From: Sarcophilus harrisii
Taxonomy: Eukaryota; Chordata; Mammalia; Dasyuromorphia; Dasyuridae
Length of the DNA: 64,000 nt
Direction of reading: 5' to 3'
Assembly: GCF_902635505.1 (NCBI RefSeq)
Contig: NC_045428.1
Coordinates: 435,341,106-435,405,105 of the forward strand
How positions within the stretch are numbered: position 1 is the stretch's first letter; every line of letters begins with the position of its first letter. Positions 46,061-57,387 of this stretch are shown here, in pieces. The notes under the pieces were generated by a model, which did no database searches, had not been told where the DNA came from, and saw only the letters and a program-made list of their open reading frames with translations. The position numbers were made by a program, and so were the translations under genes.

Positions 46061-46255
46061 GAATCCACAATTTCACTGGTACAGGGAACTTCAGATGTGG
46101 GAATGAAATTCTATCAAAGATGTGCAACTTTTCAGTTTCATGATTCACTGACTTATCCATAGTCATAATAAATGGTGGAGGTAATCCTGGAATCCAAGTC
46201 TTTCTTACTGGGTTCTTTACCAAGCAACCAATCAATTATCACTATCACTACCACC
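46061..46255. other. Unresolved sequence
   Basis: Nothing recognised. Confidence 0.4.
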
Positions 46256-46495
46256 ACCAACAACAATAACAATAGCTAACTTTTATATAATGCAAACTTA
46301 CTAAGTACTAAGTGCTTTTTTACAATGGTTATCTTATCTTCACAACAACTCTGGGAGACAGATGCTCTTATGAATCTCATTTTATAGATAAGGAAACTGA
46401 GGTAAACAGGGATTAAGTGCCACACATGTAGTAGACCAAATTTTATCTCATGTCTTCTTTATTGCAACCTCAGAACTCTAACCACTGTGGCACTC
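46256..46495 (-). repeat. MIR-type SINE
   Basis: 'atcttatcttcacaacaact', 'ctgggagacagatgctctta' and 'tagataaggaaactgaggta'. Confidence 0.75.
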
Positions 46496-46549
46496 TTGGC
46501 AATCAATAAACACTTGTTAAATGGTTAGTCAGTGGTCCACCTGTGTGGG

Positions 46550-46640
46550 ATAGAAAGTCAAAAGTCAAACAACAAGCATTTATTAAGTACTTACTATGTA
46601 CCAGGAACTCAATATAATATAATATTATAATATAATATGT
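46550..46640 (-). repeat. L2 end running into (AATAT)n
   Basis: 'aacaagcatttattaagtac' and 'ttactatgtaccaggaactc' are the L2 end in complement. An AATAT-type run (46,611-46,638) follows. Confidence 0.7.
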
Positions 46641-46804
46641 GTATACATTTTGAAATTGAGCCAAAAGAAATGAAAATTTAACAAAATCAGAAGAATTAAT
46701 TAAACTCTGATTAATAGTTTCTATGGATAGGACAGATAAAGGAAACGGGTCTTTGGACTTATCTGAAAATGCTATTCTTCTTACCTCCATTTTTCCCCTC
46801 CATA

Positions 46805-46940
46805 TTTGTAACACTAAGAGGCAGCATGAGGTAGTCACTAGAAGACTAGTCTTAGAGTCAGGATAGTCTGGATTCAGATTCTGCCTCTGATAGTCTGGTT
46901 GTTTGATCCTTGGCAAATAAAATCCCTTTCAGTATCTCAG
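46805..46940 (+). repeat. CORE-SINE/MIR fragment
   Basis: 'aggcagcatgaggtagtcac', 'tagtcttagagtcaggatag' and the B-box-like 'gattcagattctg'. Confidence 0.6.
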
Positions 46941-47835
46941 GCTATATATAAAATTGTATAAGACCAGAAGTCTATAAGACTGTAATTTGCAGATATAGAT
47001 TGGTGGAAGAAGTTTCCTACCTGGGAGGTGCTTACACTGATGAAATCCGTTTTTTTATCAAACTCCCCCCACCCCCAAAAAGGACTCAGCATCAGTAGCT
47101 TCTTTTTCTATTACAAAGGACAATAAATATCTAATGAAATATATTACACATTCAGATAATATAAAAAGGGTGCCAAACAGAGCAAAACAAAAGTCTTTTA
47201 GCCAGTAATTGCTTGAAAATGATTCTAACATATCTTAGTTTTATAAGCTTTCTTCCCTTTTTAAGGGAGCACATCACCTTGCTGCCAATGCCTCTCCCAT
47301 TTTATAACTAGGATTGTCTTGAGACACTGAAAAGTTAGATGTTTATGCTTAGGTGAAGAGGTGGATCATAAATAAGGAAAACTAGACTTGGTTTTTATTG
47401 TAGTCATTTTTCACATAGGCTGAGGAAAACCAATACTGCCTTGGGTAGATCAAAATAATCTGTTCCACAAAATTGAAAATTTCTCTATCTATAACAATAA
47501 CAATAACAAACCATATCTAAAACTCAGAGGGGCAGTTTCCAAGTATTTAATTCCAAGAAAAACTTGAAGAATAGAGCTACCCTTCCATGTATCTCTATTT
47601 TAGTCTCCCAACAACAAAGGTCTTCCCTGTTGCCTCTAAAAAGAAACAAGTAAATGAGGGAAGTAAATGAGAGAGGGCTGTCTCCTAGAAAAAAACTGCA
47701 CTAGGAATCTAGTGACCAGCATTTTTAACCTCAAGAGGAACTTTGTTTTTAAAGACAAAACTTACCAAAGAAACTAGAATTCTTCAATTAAAACAAAACA
47801 GCCTCAGCAGGTACTTCAATTTTCATCACTTTTTG
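46941..47835. other. Unresolved sequence
   Basis: Nothing recognised. Confidence 0.4.
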
Positions 47836-47869
47836 ATTAATGAGGGCAGAGACTAAGGAAACAGGAAGT

Positions 47870-47995
47870 TCATGGAATTTTAGATCTAAAACTGGAAGAG
47901 AATTTGGAGGCTATCTTGCTGAATCTCCTCATTTTACAAATGAAGATACTGAAATCACTCACAGAGGTTGCTCAAAGTCACATCATACAACCTTG
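47870..47995 (-). repeat. MIR-related SINE fragment
   Basis: 'attttagatctaaaactgga', 'ctcctcattttacaaatgaa' and 'gttgctcaaagtcacatc'. Confidence 0.6.
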
Positions 47996-48026
47996 ACTTT
48001 TCTGAGTAATCTAGATTTCTTTAAGA

Positions 48027-48059
<33 letters not shown>

Positions 48060-48340
48060 TATCTAGCTGTATGTGTATATTTATGTCTACCCACATATAC
48101 ATATATTAAATGTACCTAGTTTCTTGCATGTCACTTTCCCCCACTTGAGAGTGAGATCCTTGAGAACAGAGACTATCTCTAGTACTTGGTATAGTACCTG
48201 GTACTTAGTAGGCACTTAATATGTATATTATATGTGTGTGGTACATGTTTATATTTATGTGTATGTCTGTGTATCTCTGTGTGTTGTGTGTATGTGTATA
48301 CATACATGTGTTTGTGTGTATGTATAGGTATATATGTGAC
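48027..48340. repeat. (TG)n/(TATG)n runs flanking an L2 end
   Basis: (GT)n at 48,027-48,060 and imperfect TG/TATG at 48,225-48,340. Between them (48,085-48,215) is a plus-strand L2 terminus ('gagagtgagatccttgagaa', 'agtacctggtacttagtagg'). Confidence 0.8.
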
Positions 48341-48349
48341 GTGGGAGGA

Positions 48350-48595
48350 GGGGGGAAGTTAGGTGGTACATTAGGTTTGGAGTCAGGAGTCTCATCTTGC
48401 TGAGTTCAAATCTGTCCTGAGATACTTGCTTACTGTGTGACACTAAGCAGCTTACTTAACCCAATTTGCCTCAGTTTTCTCATCTATAAAATGAGCTGGA
48501 GAAGGAAATGGCAAAGCACTCCATATCTTTCCCCAGGAACTATTCATGGGATCATGTATGTGACAATGACTGAACAACAATATATCTTTTTCTAT
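48350..48595 (+). repeat. CORE-SINE (MAR1/MON type), nearly full
   Basis: 'gttaggtggtacattaggtt', 'tggagtcaggagtctcatct', 'gagttcaaatctgtcctgag', 'cagttttctcatctataaaa', 'gctggagaaggaaatggcaa' and 'gacaatgactgaacaacaat'. Confidence 0.9.
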
Positions 48596-48609
48596 GTTTA
48601 TACAATAAA

Positions 48610-48910
48610 TGATAGGTAATCTCAAATGAAGGAATGAAGGGGAAGGGAAATTGAAAAAGACCTTTTACATGAAATAAAATTTCAAATAAGTCTTGAAAGA
48701 AGATAGGAGATAAAGGCAACAAGAAGGAACATTCCAAGGGTAGGAGATGGCCAGAAATAAGACCCAGATGGGAGATGGGAGTATTGTGTGCTAGAAAAAG
48801 CAGTGTCACTGGTTCAGAGGTAGAAGGGCATAAAGTATGAGAATAACAGAAAGGTAGGAAGTGACCAGATAGAGAAGGGCTTTCTTTAAAAGCCAAAACA
48901 TAAGATTTTA
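48610..48910 (-). repeat. L2 fragment
   Basis: 'aataagtcttgaaagaagat', 'agaaggaacattccaagggt', 'gaccagatagagaagggctt' and 'aaagccaaaacataagattt' are colinear with the complement of L2. Confidence 0.75.
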
Positions 48911-49087
48911 AGAGGTTAAGAGAAAGATACAGGAATCAAAATAAGTTTTTCTGGTTCCAGAGCCAAATGTTGTTTACCAATGCTCCACACTATGTCCTAG
49001 AACTATACTGCCTATCTCCATTGAAGGATCTCTGAAGTTTGTCATTTTCTGAGAATTGTGACTGATTAGCTTTGAAGCTTATCACAT

Positions 49088-49127
<40 letters not shown>

Positions 49128-49990
49128 ATTACAAGAATACATGAGATTTGTCCTTCACACACATTTACTATCTTGTCACAGTATATCCTGTGGACTACAG
49201 AGAGAGGTATTATTTAGGTATTAAAACTGATGTGTGAATGTTAATACACTGTGAAAGAACAAATTCTCCCAATAAGTCATTTTTTTGTTTGTTTTTCTGC
49301 AAAGTAAGAGGAATTGCCGTTACCCAGCAGGAAGGAAAGGAATGACACAGAGTCATTGAGACCAGCAGGGTGCTACTTCTATATCCCAAACAATCTCTTT
49401 CTCTCCATGTTAAGTAGTAAATATTTAAGTTGGTCTTCAGAAAGTCATCTTTGCAGAGGGCATTAGGAGAAATGGCACATGATTATTTAATCTCTTGGAG
49501 CTCTACAAATATGTATTACTTTAAACAATAACTAACTTAGAGCTGAGTCAGAAATACTCTCCCCTGCTTTCCTACCAAGTTCTTCATCTAAAGTCTAATG
49601 ATACAATGGGAAAAAAAAATTAAGACAGGATAGTGATAAGGTAGGCAATTCTTCAGGCAAACTGGATTACTGGAATAGCAAAAACTGGCATCTTGATAAT
49701 GATAAGAAATTCGAACATATGTCATTGTGACCTAGAATGGGGCCACCTTATAGTCATTTGTTTTGTGCAGATGTATCCAGATGTGGCTACAGCTTGTTAG
49801 CATTGAAATTAAAGGCCAGTTGACAAAATCAAAACTTCTCAGATGCTTTCCTGGGTAAAATAGCTAAGTTCTTAATATATAAAGGCAATTTTAGAATTGG
49901 GAAATATTCTGGGGTTGGCCTCTGAGGGCTAAAATAGGATAAGAGGTGGAAGCTGCTGAGAGGAAGATTTTGATTTAAAGAAAGGAAAAT
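48911..49990. other. Unresolved, with T35
   Basis: A pure T35 tract at 49,091-49,125 could mark the tail of a minus-strand retrocopy. A weak possible duplicate of its left flank ('cacatga') lies at about 49,474, which is too short to rely on. No gene recognised. Confidence 0.4.
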
Positions 49991-49997
49991 CTTAACA

Positions 49998-50235
49998 ATT
50001 TTTGTTCAGGCACATCTGACTCTTTTTGACCCCATTTGAAGTTTTCTTGGCAAAGATACTAGAGTGGTTTTCCATTTCCTTCTCCTACTCAATTTGCATA
50101 TGAGGAAACTGAGGCAAACAGAGTTAAGTGACAACTGGTCAGACAACTGGTAAATATTTGTGGCTACATTTGAATTTGGGCCTTTCAGACTCCAGGCCTG
50201 GCATTCTATCAACTGCGCCACTTAACTGCCCCAGA
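49998..50235 (-). repeat. CORE-SINE (MAR1/MON type), full
   Basis: 'tttgttcaggcacatctgac', 'tgaccccatttgaagttttc', 'gtggttttccatttccttct', 'gaggaaactgaggcaaacag' and 'ctacatttgaatttgggcct', ending 'gccacttaactgccc'. Confidence 0.9.
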
Positions 50236-50324
50236 TTTTAATTTAATGAAAGGATAATCTCAACAATTATAGCTGTCCAAAAGTAGGAATGAGTCATCTC
50301 AATTCGTAGTGGGTTCCTCCAACT

Positions 50325-50810
50325 GGAGATTTTTATGCAATGGATGACTACTAGTTCATACACCATATTTCATTTAGCCATTCCCCAATGGATGTGGACC
50401 TGTTTTCCTTCCAGTTCTTTGTTCCAAAAAAAAAAAAAGGGTTATTTTAAACATTTTTGTAAGCAAGGATCCTTTTGTCTTTTACCATTTTCATGGGATC
50501 AAAGAGTATATTCAATTTAGTGTCTTCTGGGGTACAGTTCCAAATTGCTTTCTGGACTGATTTGACTGATTCATAGCTCTACCAACAATGCCTCCCCTCC
50601 AATCAGTCCTTCCAACAATAGGCATTTCCCCTTTTGTCAACTTTAACAATTTTAAGGTTGCAAGGTAGAACCTTGAAGTTGCTTTAGTTTACATTTCTCT
50701 TACTGTTAGTAATTTGGAGCATTTTTTCCACTTAGTTAATAATAGCTTGAATTTCTTCTTTTGAAAATTGCCTATCCACTTTTCCAGGATGTTGTAGGAG
50801 GTATTCTTGT
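50325..50810 (-). mobile_element. L1 ORF2 C-terminal remnant, old
   Basis: In complement it follows ORF2 from the '[11 protein letters not shown]' part to the C-terminal region: 'agccattccccaatggatgt', 'catgggatcaaagagtatat', 'tacagttccaaattgctttc' and 'gcattttttccacttagtta'. It is strongly diverged, with many small gaps and an A13 run at 50,426-50,438. No 3' UTR is seen. Confidence 0.75.
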
Positions 50811-51039
50811 TCAGGAATATGTTGTACAGTTGGACTCTGTGATTGTATGTAATTTTACATGATAAGCAACTGAAAAAAGGGGTGTGATATTTGGGGGGAA
50901 ATGATGTGAACGCAATATATCAGATGGAAAAAGTTTGGGAAGCCTCAAGATGTAACAATAAAAGTCAAATCACAAAACTTATAAAGCACTCAAATATTAA
51001 TCTTGGGATGTTTCCATTCTAAACTGAGCCAAGAGATGC

Positions 51040-51140
51040 TATTAGAAAATAATAACTACCTTCCAGAGTTGTTGTAAGGACTTAGTGAGATATTATATGT
51101 GAAGCACTTTTTGAATCTTAAAGTGCTATTCAAATATTAT
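51040..51140 (+). repeat. MIR 3' fragment
   Basis: 'ctaccttccagagttgttgt', 'gaagcactttttgaatctta' and 'aagtgctattcaaatattat'. Confidence 0.7.
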
Positions 51141-54100
51141 TAAAATCATATTACTTATTATTACAGTGTTATCTTATTTATTCATAAAATATATGATATA
51201 TGATACTATGTGACATGATGTAACAGCATAATATAATAATAACATTGTTCATGTCATTATTATTTGCAGACATAAATTTGAAACTGTGTCCTTAAGATTC
51301 AATAGTAATGGGAAAATGAATGTTTTCACCATGGGAGTTAATTCCCAAAGTTCCACAAGTAGCAATATTTTAGTCTTAAATAATCGTAGTATGGGGGCTA
51401 GGGAGGAAGTGTTACCTGACACTTGGTCTTTAAGATTTAAAACCATCAAGAACCTCCAGTCCCACTGACAATGGCAGTAAATCTAAGCTCAGCATTTCTG
51501 CCACTTATGAACTAAGCAAAGCTTCACAGAGTAACTCTAGAAAGGATCTCATTGTTCATTTTATGATCTCCCATACAAGGAAATGAATCCCAGGTCTCAA
51601 TATATTCTGGGAAGAAAGACCAAGTTATATCTCCATGAGATATCAAAAGGAGAAGAGGAAGGAGATGAAGAAGTTTTAAAAAATGAAAATAGGCAATTTC
51701 CTGAAGGATTTTCTGTCTGTACAAAATAGGAAATGGGATGAGTTCAGATAAATGCAGAGTTTAAATACCTCCACAAAGAAGACTAGTCTTATTTCCCTAG
51801 TACTAAGTCACAGGTCTGACCTTCCAGGGGTGGCAGGCCTCTGAAATGCTTCCCTCTGGTCCCAACAAAGAAGTGCAAAGATTGTTATTTACTCTGTAGG
51901 CCTTTGGGCAAGTGTCTAATTGCCTTCTTGGGTGGTCTGATCTAGGCTGTAGGTAAAATGAAGAGAATAAAATAGAAAAGATAAGATGTAGTGAATCCAG
52001 TGAACTTTCAGCTTATCAAATACTTGAGGGTGGTCTAATTTACATTCAGCTCTCAAAAAAAATTGCCAATTCATAAAAGTGGAATTGAATAATTTTTTTC
52101 TCCCCTTCTGATTAGATTTACCTTCTCTAAATGATTTTCATGTAATCAAGCTGAAAAAAGCATGTATCCTCTGGTTTTTATCACCCTCACTCTTCCTCCT
52201 CTGCTTCTCTCCTTTCTACCAGATGCCCACTGTCTTCATTAGTATCCCTTAACTAAAGTGGACCTTGTTAACATTCCACCTATCTCTTCTTTTTCCCACA
52301 GAAGTCCCATACTTCAGACCTTTCATTCCTATAAAAGCTTTTCAATCCTGTGTTATGTTGCTTTAAGGATATTCTCTGCTTAGACATCGATAAATGAACT
52401 CCTGTCATTTCAACTCATCGTGCTGTTTAAATGAGGAACAATATGTACACTCTAGGACCAGATACATCTACAAGACATGCTCTCTTTGAGGGGAGAAAAA
52501 TCTACATATTTAAATATAGGCAGAAGTTCCATTCCTATGATTTGTGCTGACATGTCCAATACACACACACAAAAATCAGAATTCTCCCAGCAAAGATTCA
52601 GATCACTGCCTATTACAGCAAAGAAGAATGATAGAAAGAATGCTCATTTCTGAAATTTGATGGCAGTAAAACTGAATAGAAGGACAAAATCTTTTTAAAA
52701 TTTTCTTTTATGGTTAAAAGAATTCTCAGTCCCAAAACTTGAAAGAAGCAAGAATTCACATCCTACCTCCAAAAAACCCCCCACACTCTTCTTCCTCTGT
52801 TAAGTCTCTTTAAAGACAAACTTTAAATATTATCGATTTTTTTAACCTGTGCCTTCCTCTACAAATCCAAAGAAAGCAATACATTCAGGAATAATAAAGA
52901 GAATTATTTAGTGATTTCAGATACTGACATCATTCACTCTTCGGAAGTCTTTGTTAATTGTGCCAGTATTTATAATAATGAATTTAAAGACACATAAGAC
53001 ATAGGGATTCCAAAAACACACTAGACTATTGTCCCATTAAGTTGAAACAATGAGACACTGGCTAGATTATATTTCCAGAGCCACAGAGAAATGGCAATCC
53101 CTGGTCAAGTGATGCTTTAAACCAATAGAAAAATAGAATTTCATGATCATTTTAAAAGTAAAAATGTCAGTTTGTCAGCTTGAGGCAAAATAAAACAGTG
53201 TTGTAAGTAGAAGAATATATTTCTATTTTACATCTAAGTAAATGATTTTTATGCCTCGTTAAATTGTAGCAAAAATAAAAGGCTTCTAATTTTAAGAGTG
53301 AAAGATGCCTTCTCTCTTCAAAGTTATCAAAAAATCCCCCTTCAAGTCCCTCTTTGTTATCAAATAATATCCATAAAAATTGCCAGTATTTACCATATCA
53401 GTATTTCAATTGGTAGCACATATATAGTGAAACCTACTTAAGGAGTCCTTCTAAATTTTCCATAAAAGTACTTTTCCCAACAATTGGCCTTAAAATCTTT
53501 CAATATTCCAATTGATCTGTTATCTTGTCAATGTGTGTACTTCCACCAGTCATATAATTTATATCCTATCTATGCTTCCACGTCTTGTGGACTTTTATTC
53601 AGGTCTATTGTCCATTTTTTCCAAATCATTCATCACAGAAGATCCACTCATTATGCTGAAGGAATTTCTATAGATAGATTTCTTGGAAAAGATGGCTTCA
53701 AAGGTTCCTCCAATTTTAAGTCTATGACCTGTTCAGAATTATTTCCCCCTCCACGTGCCCCTATTAAAGATTCATTCTTTTGAGTCTTGCAGGTTATGTT
53801 GCCCTTCTTCCTTATTATGCTCCTTACTTCTAGAAGTCTGCCCTCAGGACAGAACTCTCTAAACACAAAAGTGCATTTTAGGTAAGAGATATGAGAACAT
53901 CTGACTCAATAGTCTTTTATCAAACAAAACAAGTGTGAAAAAACTTTTAAGATTTAAAGATTAAAAAAAACTTTAACCTAATCTAAGAAGCATAGAATAT
54001 AAAATCTGATGAGAACTAAAAAGCCTGAATCTAACCATCTCTGAACAATAATCCCTTCTACATAATGCCTGACAAATTATCAGTCAGTCTTTGCCTGAAG

Positions 54101-54649
54101 GCTGTTGAGAGGAAGAAACTATATCCAAGTCAACCCATGGAGCTTAATGCTAGTTCTTTGGAACTTTCATCCATTTGATCTTAGTTCTATCCCATGGGGA
54201 TGAACAAAGCAAGCCTAAGACTTCTTTCATATTATAGCCCTTTGGATACTTTGAAACAAAAATCTTGTCCTTTCCTTTCTACTCCCCCTGAATCTTCCTA
54301 TTTCCCCCAATGACCTCTACAAAACATCTTCCTGCTAAGAAATTTGATATGTAACTCTGGATTGCCACTTTGGTCCTACCACATTTCTCAGTACAGATGC
54401 CTGGTGCCAGTATTTTTAAACGGTGCCCTCTACGCCAAACCCAGACTCATTATTTAGGTCTTGATGTCTTAAAATTAGTGCAAATAGCAATTATTTTCTA
54501 TTTTGGCCCAAAACTCTGAGGGTTTCCCCTGGCAAATTGATATTTTTGTGATGGTAAATTAGGCCATTTTTTGTTTCACCTCTTACCTACCCCTTAATCC
54601 TAGAATGAGAGTTGCCTCAGACAAACTGAAGCTTGTGGGAGACCATCAT
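51141..54649. other. Repeat-poor, unresolved stretch of 3.5 kb
   Basis: I see no clear SINE, LINE or DNA transposon here, and no coding exon. The open frames (for example 53484-53783) are short and without domains. It is the best place in the window to look for conserved non-coding sequence. Confidence 0.4.
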
Positions 54650-54875
54650 TTAGAAAAACCAAGGTCATCCACTGCATCTCAGCCAACTTCTAGTCATCTT
54701 AACTTTTGACTTATCACTGACTTCTTTGACTCTAGAGGAGAGAGTGAGGTTGATAACTTTGTCCAATTCTGCCTTACTTTAAATCCAAGTCATGCATAAG
54801 TCAAGACATAACCATCCAAATGCCAGAGGTGCTCTTCAAGAATAAAGGACCAATGGCAAACAACTTAAGTCCTTA
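54650..54875 (+). repeat. Dispersed repeat family X copy
   Basis: 'caaggtcatccactgcatct', 'tctagtcatcttaacttttg', 'gaggttgataactttgtcca', 'gcataagtcaagacataacc' and 'tctaagtcat'-like blocks match the right half of the 26.4-kb copy in order. Confidence 0.7.
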
Positions 54876-55870
54876 AATCCTACCTTCTATGCTTTGTTTT
54901 AGTCAGTATCCCTCTCTTCACCTTAATTACCTTGAAATGAGATAAAGTATTAATGTGTTATGCTGAAATGGAAATACTAGTAATTTATTTTATTTATTTA
55001 TTACACAATTCCTATTAGCAGAATTCTTTCTTTTATCTATATTTCAAAGAGCATTATTCTAATAGTTGGTATAGCCACTTCTTGTATAAAATATAAATTA
55101 TATACTTCCATATGTATTAAGTACAATAATGCAACAGAAAATTCACAAAGCTCACAAGAATTGGGGAATTAAAACATTAAAGCTTTTATTAAAATATTAA
55201 CTTGTTTATCATAGCCATAATATTTTAGATTCTTAATTATACCACTAAAATCCACAAATCTTAGAATATGATGTAGAAAATGGGTATTTTAATTAATGTT
55301 TCCATGAGAATGGTCATTTTTTTTTCAATTCAGACTTTGAAATAATTTAACAGCTTTAATTTTTTTCCCAAAAGGGAAAAAAAAAAAAAAAGTAGAATCA
55401 AAAAGGCCACAGCAATGTAAGCACAGAGGCTTTGATCTTAATACTGTACTAAGTTTTTTTGTTTTTTTTTTTTAAGATGAGTTCAGACTTTATCTGTTGC
55501 TAATATTCTACTGGGGATAATTAAAACACTGCCAAGCAACTAGAGCAGTTTCTCTCCCCATGTGGCAGTGGAAAGAGGCAGTTTTTTCCTTTCCATGAAA
55601 AGGGAGGAGCTTCAGGAATCCTGTCTGAACTGCTGTTCAAGCACAGCTAAAGTGTTTCTCTTTAAATTGTGAGTCACAGAAGTTACCCAGAACTGGCCCC
55701 AAGCCAGATGTGCAGTGGTGAAGTTTCTTCTCAATGCCTTCCATCATTTCTGTGGTGATTGTCATTGGGCTGTTGCTTTACTCACTGGTGTCTAGCAGCT
55801 TTCTGCTATTCTTGAGGCTCCTGATTGCATTGCTCCTTTCCTAGCAAGACCCCACATGTAGCAATCTGTA
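54876..55870. other. Unresolved sequence
   Basis: AT-rich left half; the right half (55,500-55,850) is mixed and unique. No gene or repeat recognised. Confidence 0.4.
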
Positions 55871-55874
55871 CTCT

Positions 55875-56030
55875 AGAGTCAGAGAATTGAAAATTGGAAG
55901 AGACCCTCCAGTCAGTTTATCCAACTTTCAGATTAGACAGCAAAGGTCTAGAAAAATTAAAACTCTTGCTCATTGCCAGAAATAAGTAGTAAAACCAAGA
56001 TTCCAATCCAAGATTCTTTCACTATATCAA
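55875..56030 (-). repeat. MIR-related SINE fragment
   Basis: 'cagagaattgaaaattggaa', 'gagaccctccagtcagttta' and 'agattagacagcaaaggtct' share the layout of the 0.7- and 16.8-kb copies. Confidence 0.5.
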
Positions 56031-56089
56031 CTTCTCAACTTTTCTAGACCCCTTGCCTTCAATATGTACCTATTCAATGTCTGTTACAG

Positions 56090-56225
56090 TACAGAAGAAA
56101 TATCACTAGGTCTTGAATCAGATGTCCTCATTTTAAATCTTTCCTCTAAAGCCTCTGTGACATTGGACAAGCTATTTAACCTACCCGGATCTCAGTTTTT
56201 TTTTTTTTAACCCTTAAAATGAGAT
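56090..56225 (+). repeat. MIR fragment
   Basis: 'ctaggtcttgaatcagatgt', 'gtgacattggacaagctatt' and 'acctacccggatctcagttt', with a T12 run. Confidence 0.55.
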
Positions 56226-56229
56226 TAAA

Positions 56230-56420
56230 ATAGTCAAAAATTGTTGGTATTTATTAAATGCCTATTGTGTTATATTTTGGGGATACAAAAAGAGGCAAAA
56301 GAGTTCAGTCTCTCAATAAGATCATAATGTAATTGTGGGAAGGGGAGGGGGACAACAAACAAACAGATTTAGTACATATAAGCTATATTTGAGTTAAAGT
56401 AATTAAAAGCCAGCCACTTA
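56230..56420 (-). repeat. L2 fragment
   Basis: 'ggtatttattaaatgcctat', 'tttggggatacaaaaagagg' and 'aataagatcataatgtaatt' follow the complement of the L2 end. Confidence 0.7.
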
Positions 56421-56639
56421 GCAAGGAGTGGAAGCATGATTTTTATTGAAAGAATACAAAATTTGGAGACAGATTTGAATTTTGGCATTGGTGCTATTTG
56501 TGTGAACATAAGTAGGTTATTGCACTCTTTTTAAATAAACTCTCAAGATAAATGCTCTGAGAAGCTTAAAACAAAGTATAATTTAATATATGTTATTAGC
56601 AAGGATCATTGATCTACTGCTGAAAGACTTCAGAGATCT

Positions 56640-56870
56640 TCTTCAGTTGGATCTATCCTTATTAAGTCAGTCTTCACTCCAATACATCTTCTATTCAGCC
56701 ACTCATTTTCTTAAAGCATAGGTCTGCCAAAGAAATTTTCTCCTTTTCCCTCAATAAACTACAATGGCTCTCTATTGCCTCAAGGATAAAATTTAAAATT
56801 TCCTTTTTGGTGTTCAAAGCTTTTCATAACCCAGTCCCCATTCTCCCCACTATTCCAATCTTTTTACATG
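56640..56870 (+). repeat. L2 ORF2 tail fragment
   Basis: 'ttctattcagccactcattt', 'gcataggtctgccaaagaaa', 'tctctattgcctcaaggata' and 'gtgttcaaagcttttcataa' are colinear L2 sense sequence. Confidence 0.75.
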
Positions 56871-56905
56871 TTATTGTTGTTGTTCATCCTTTGTTCTCCA
56901 AGAGG

Positions 56906-56923
56906 ACCAATGATATCACTTTT
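56906..56923. repeat. Target-site duplication of the young L1, left
   Basis: accaatgatatcactttt, identical to 62,625-62,642. Confidence 0.95.
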
Positions 56924-56984
56924 TTTTTCCTATTTTTTTTTATTTTTTTTATTTTTATATATTTTTTTATTTTTATTTAATAGC

Positions 56985-57387
56985 CTTTTATTTACAGGTT
57001 ATATGCATGGGTAACTTTACAGCATTAACAATTGCCAAACCTCTTGTTCCAATTTTTCACCTCTTACCCCCCCCCCACCCCCTCCCCTAGATAGCAGGAT
57101 GACCAGTAGATGTTAAATATATTAAAATATAAATTAGATACACAATAAGTATACATGACCAAAACGTTATTTTGCTGTACAAAAAGAATCAGACTCTGAA
57201 ATATTGTACAATTAGCTTGTGAAGGAAATCAAAAATGCAGGTGTGCATAAATATAGGGATTGGGAATTCAATGTAATGGTTTTTAGTCATCTCCCAGAGT
57301 TCTTTTTCTGGGCATAGCTGGTTCAGTTCATTACTGCTCCATTGGAAATGATTTGGTTGATCTCGTTGCTGAGGATGGCCTGGTCCA
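56985..57387 (-). other. L1 3' UTR
   Basis: From the ORF2 stop to the A-rich tail. In sense it holds a G-rich purine run (complement of 57,063-57,090, with a C11 block on the plus strand) and ends near AATAAA. The same UTR is present in the other L1 tails of the window. Confidence 0.85.

Noticed and set aside
49091-49480. Minus-strand retrocopy with T35 tail and 'cacatga' duplicate
   Set aside because: The match is only seven or eight bases and the body is not recognised.
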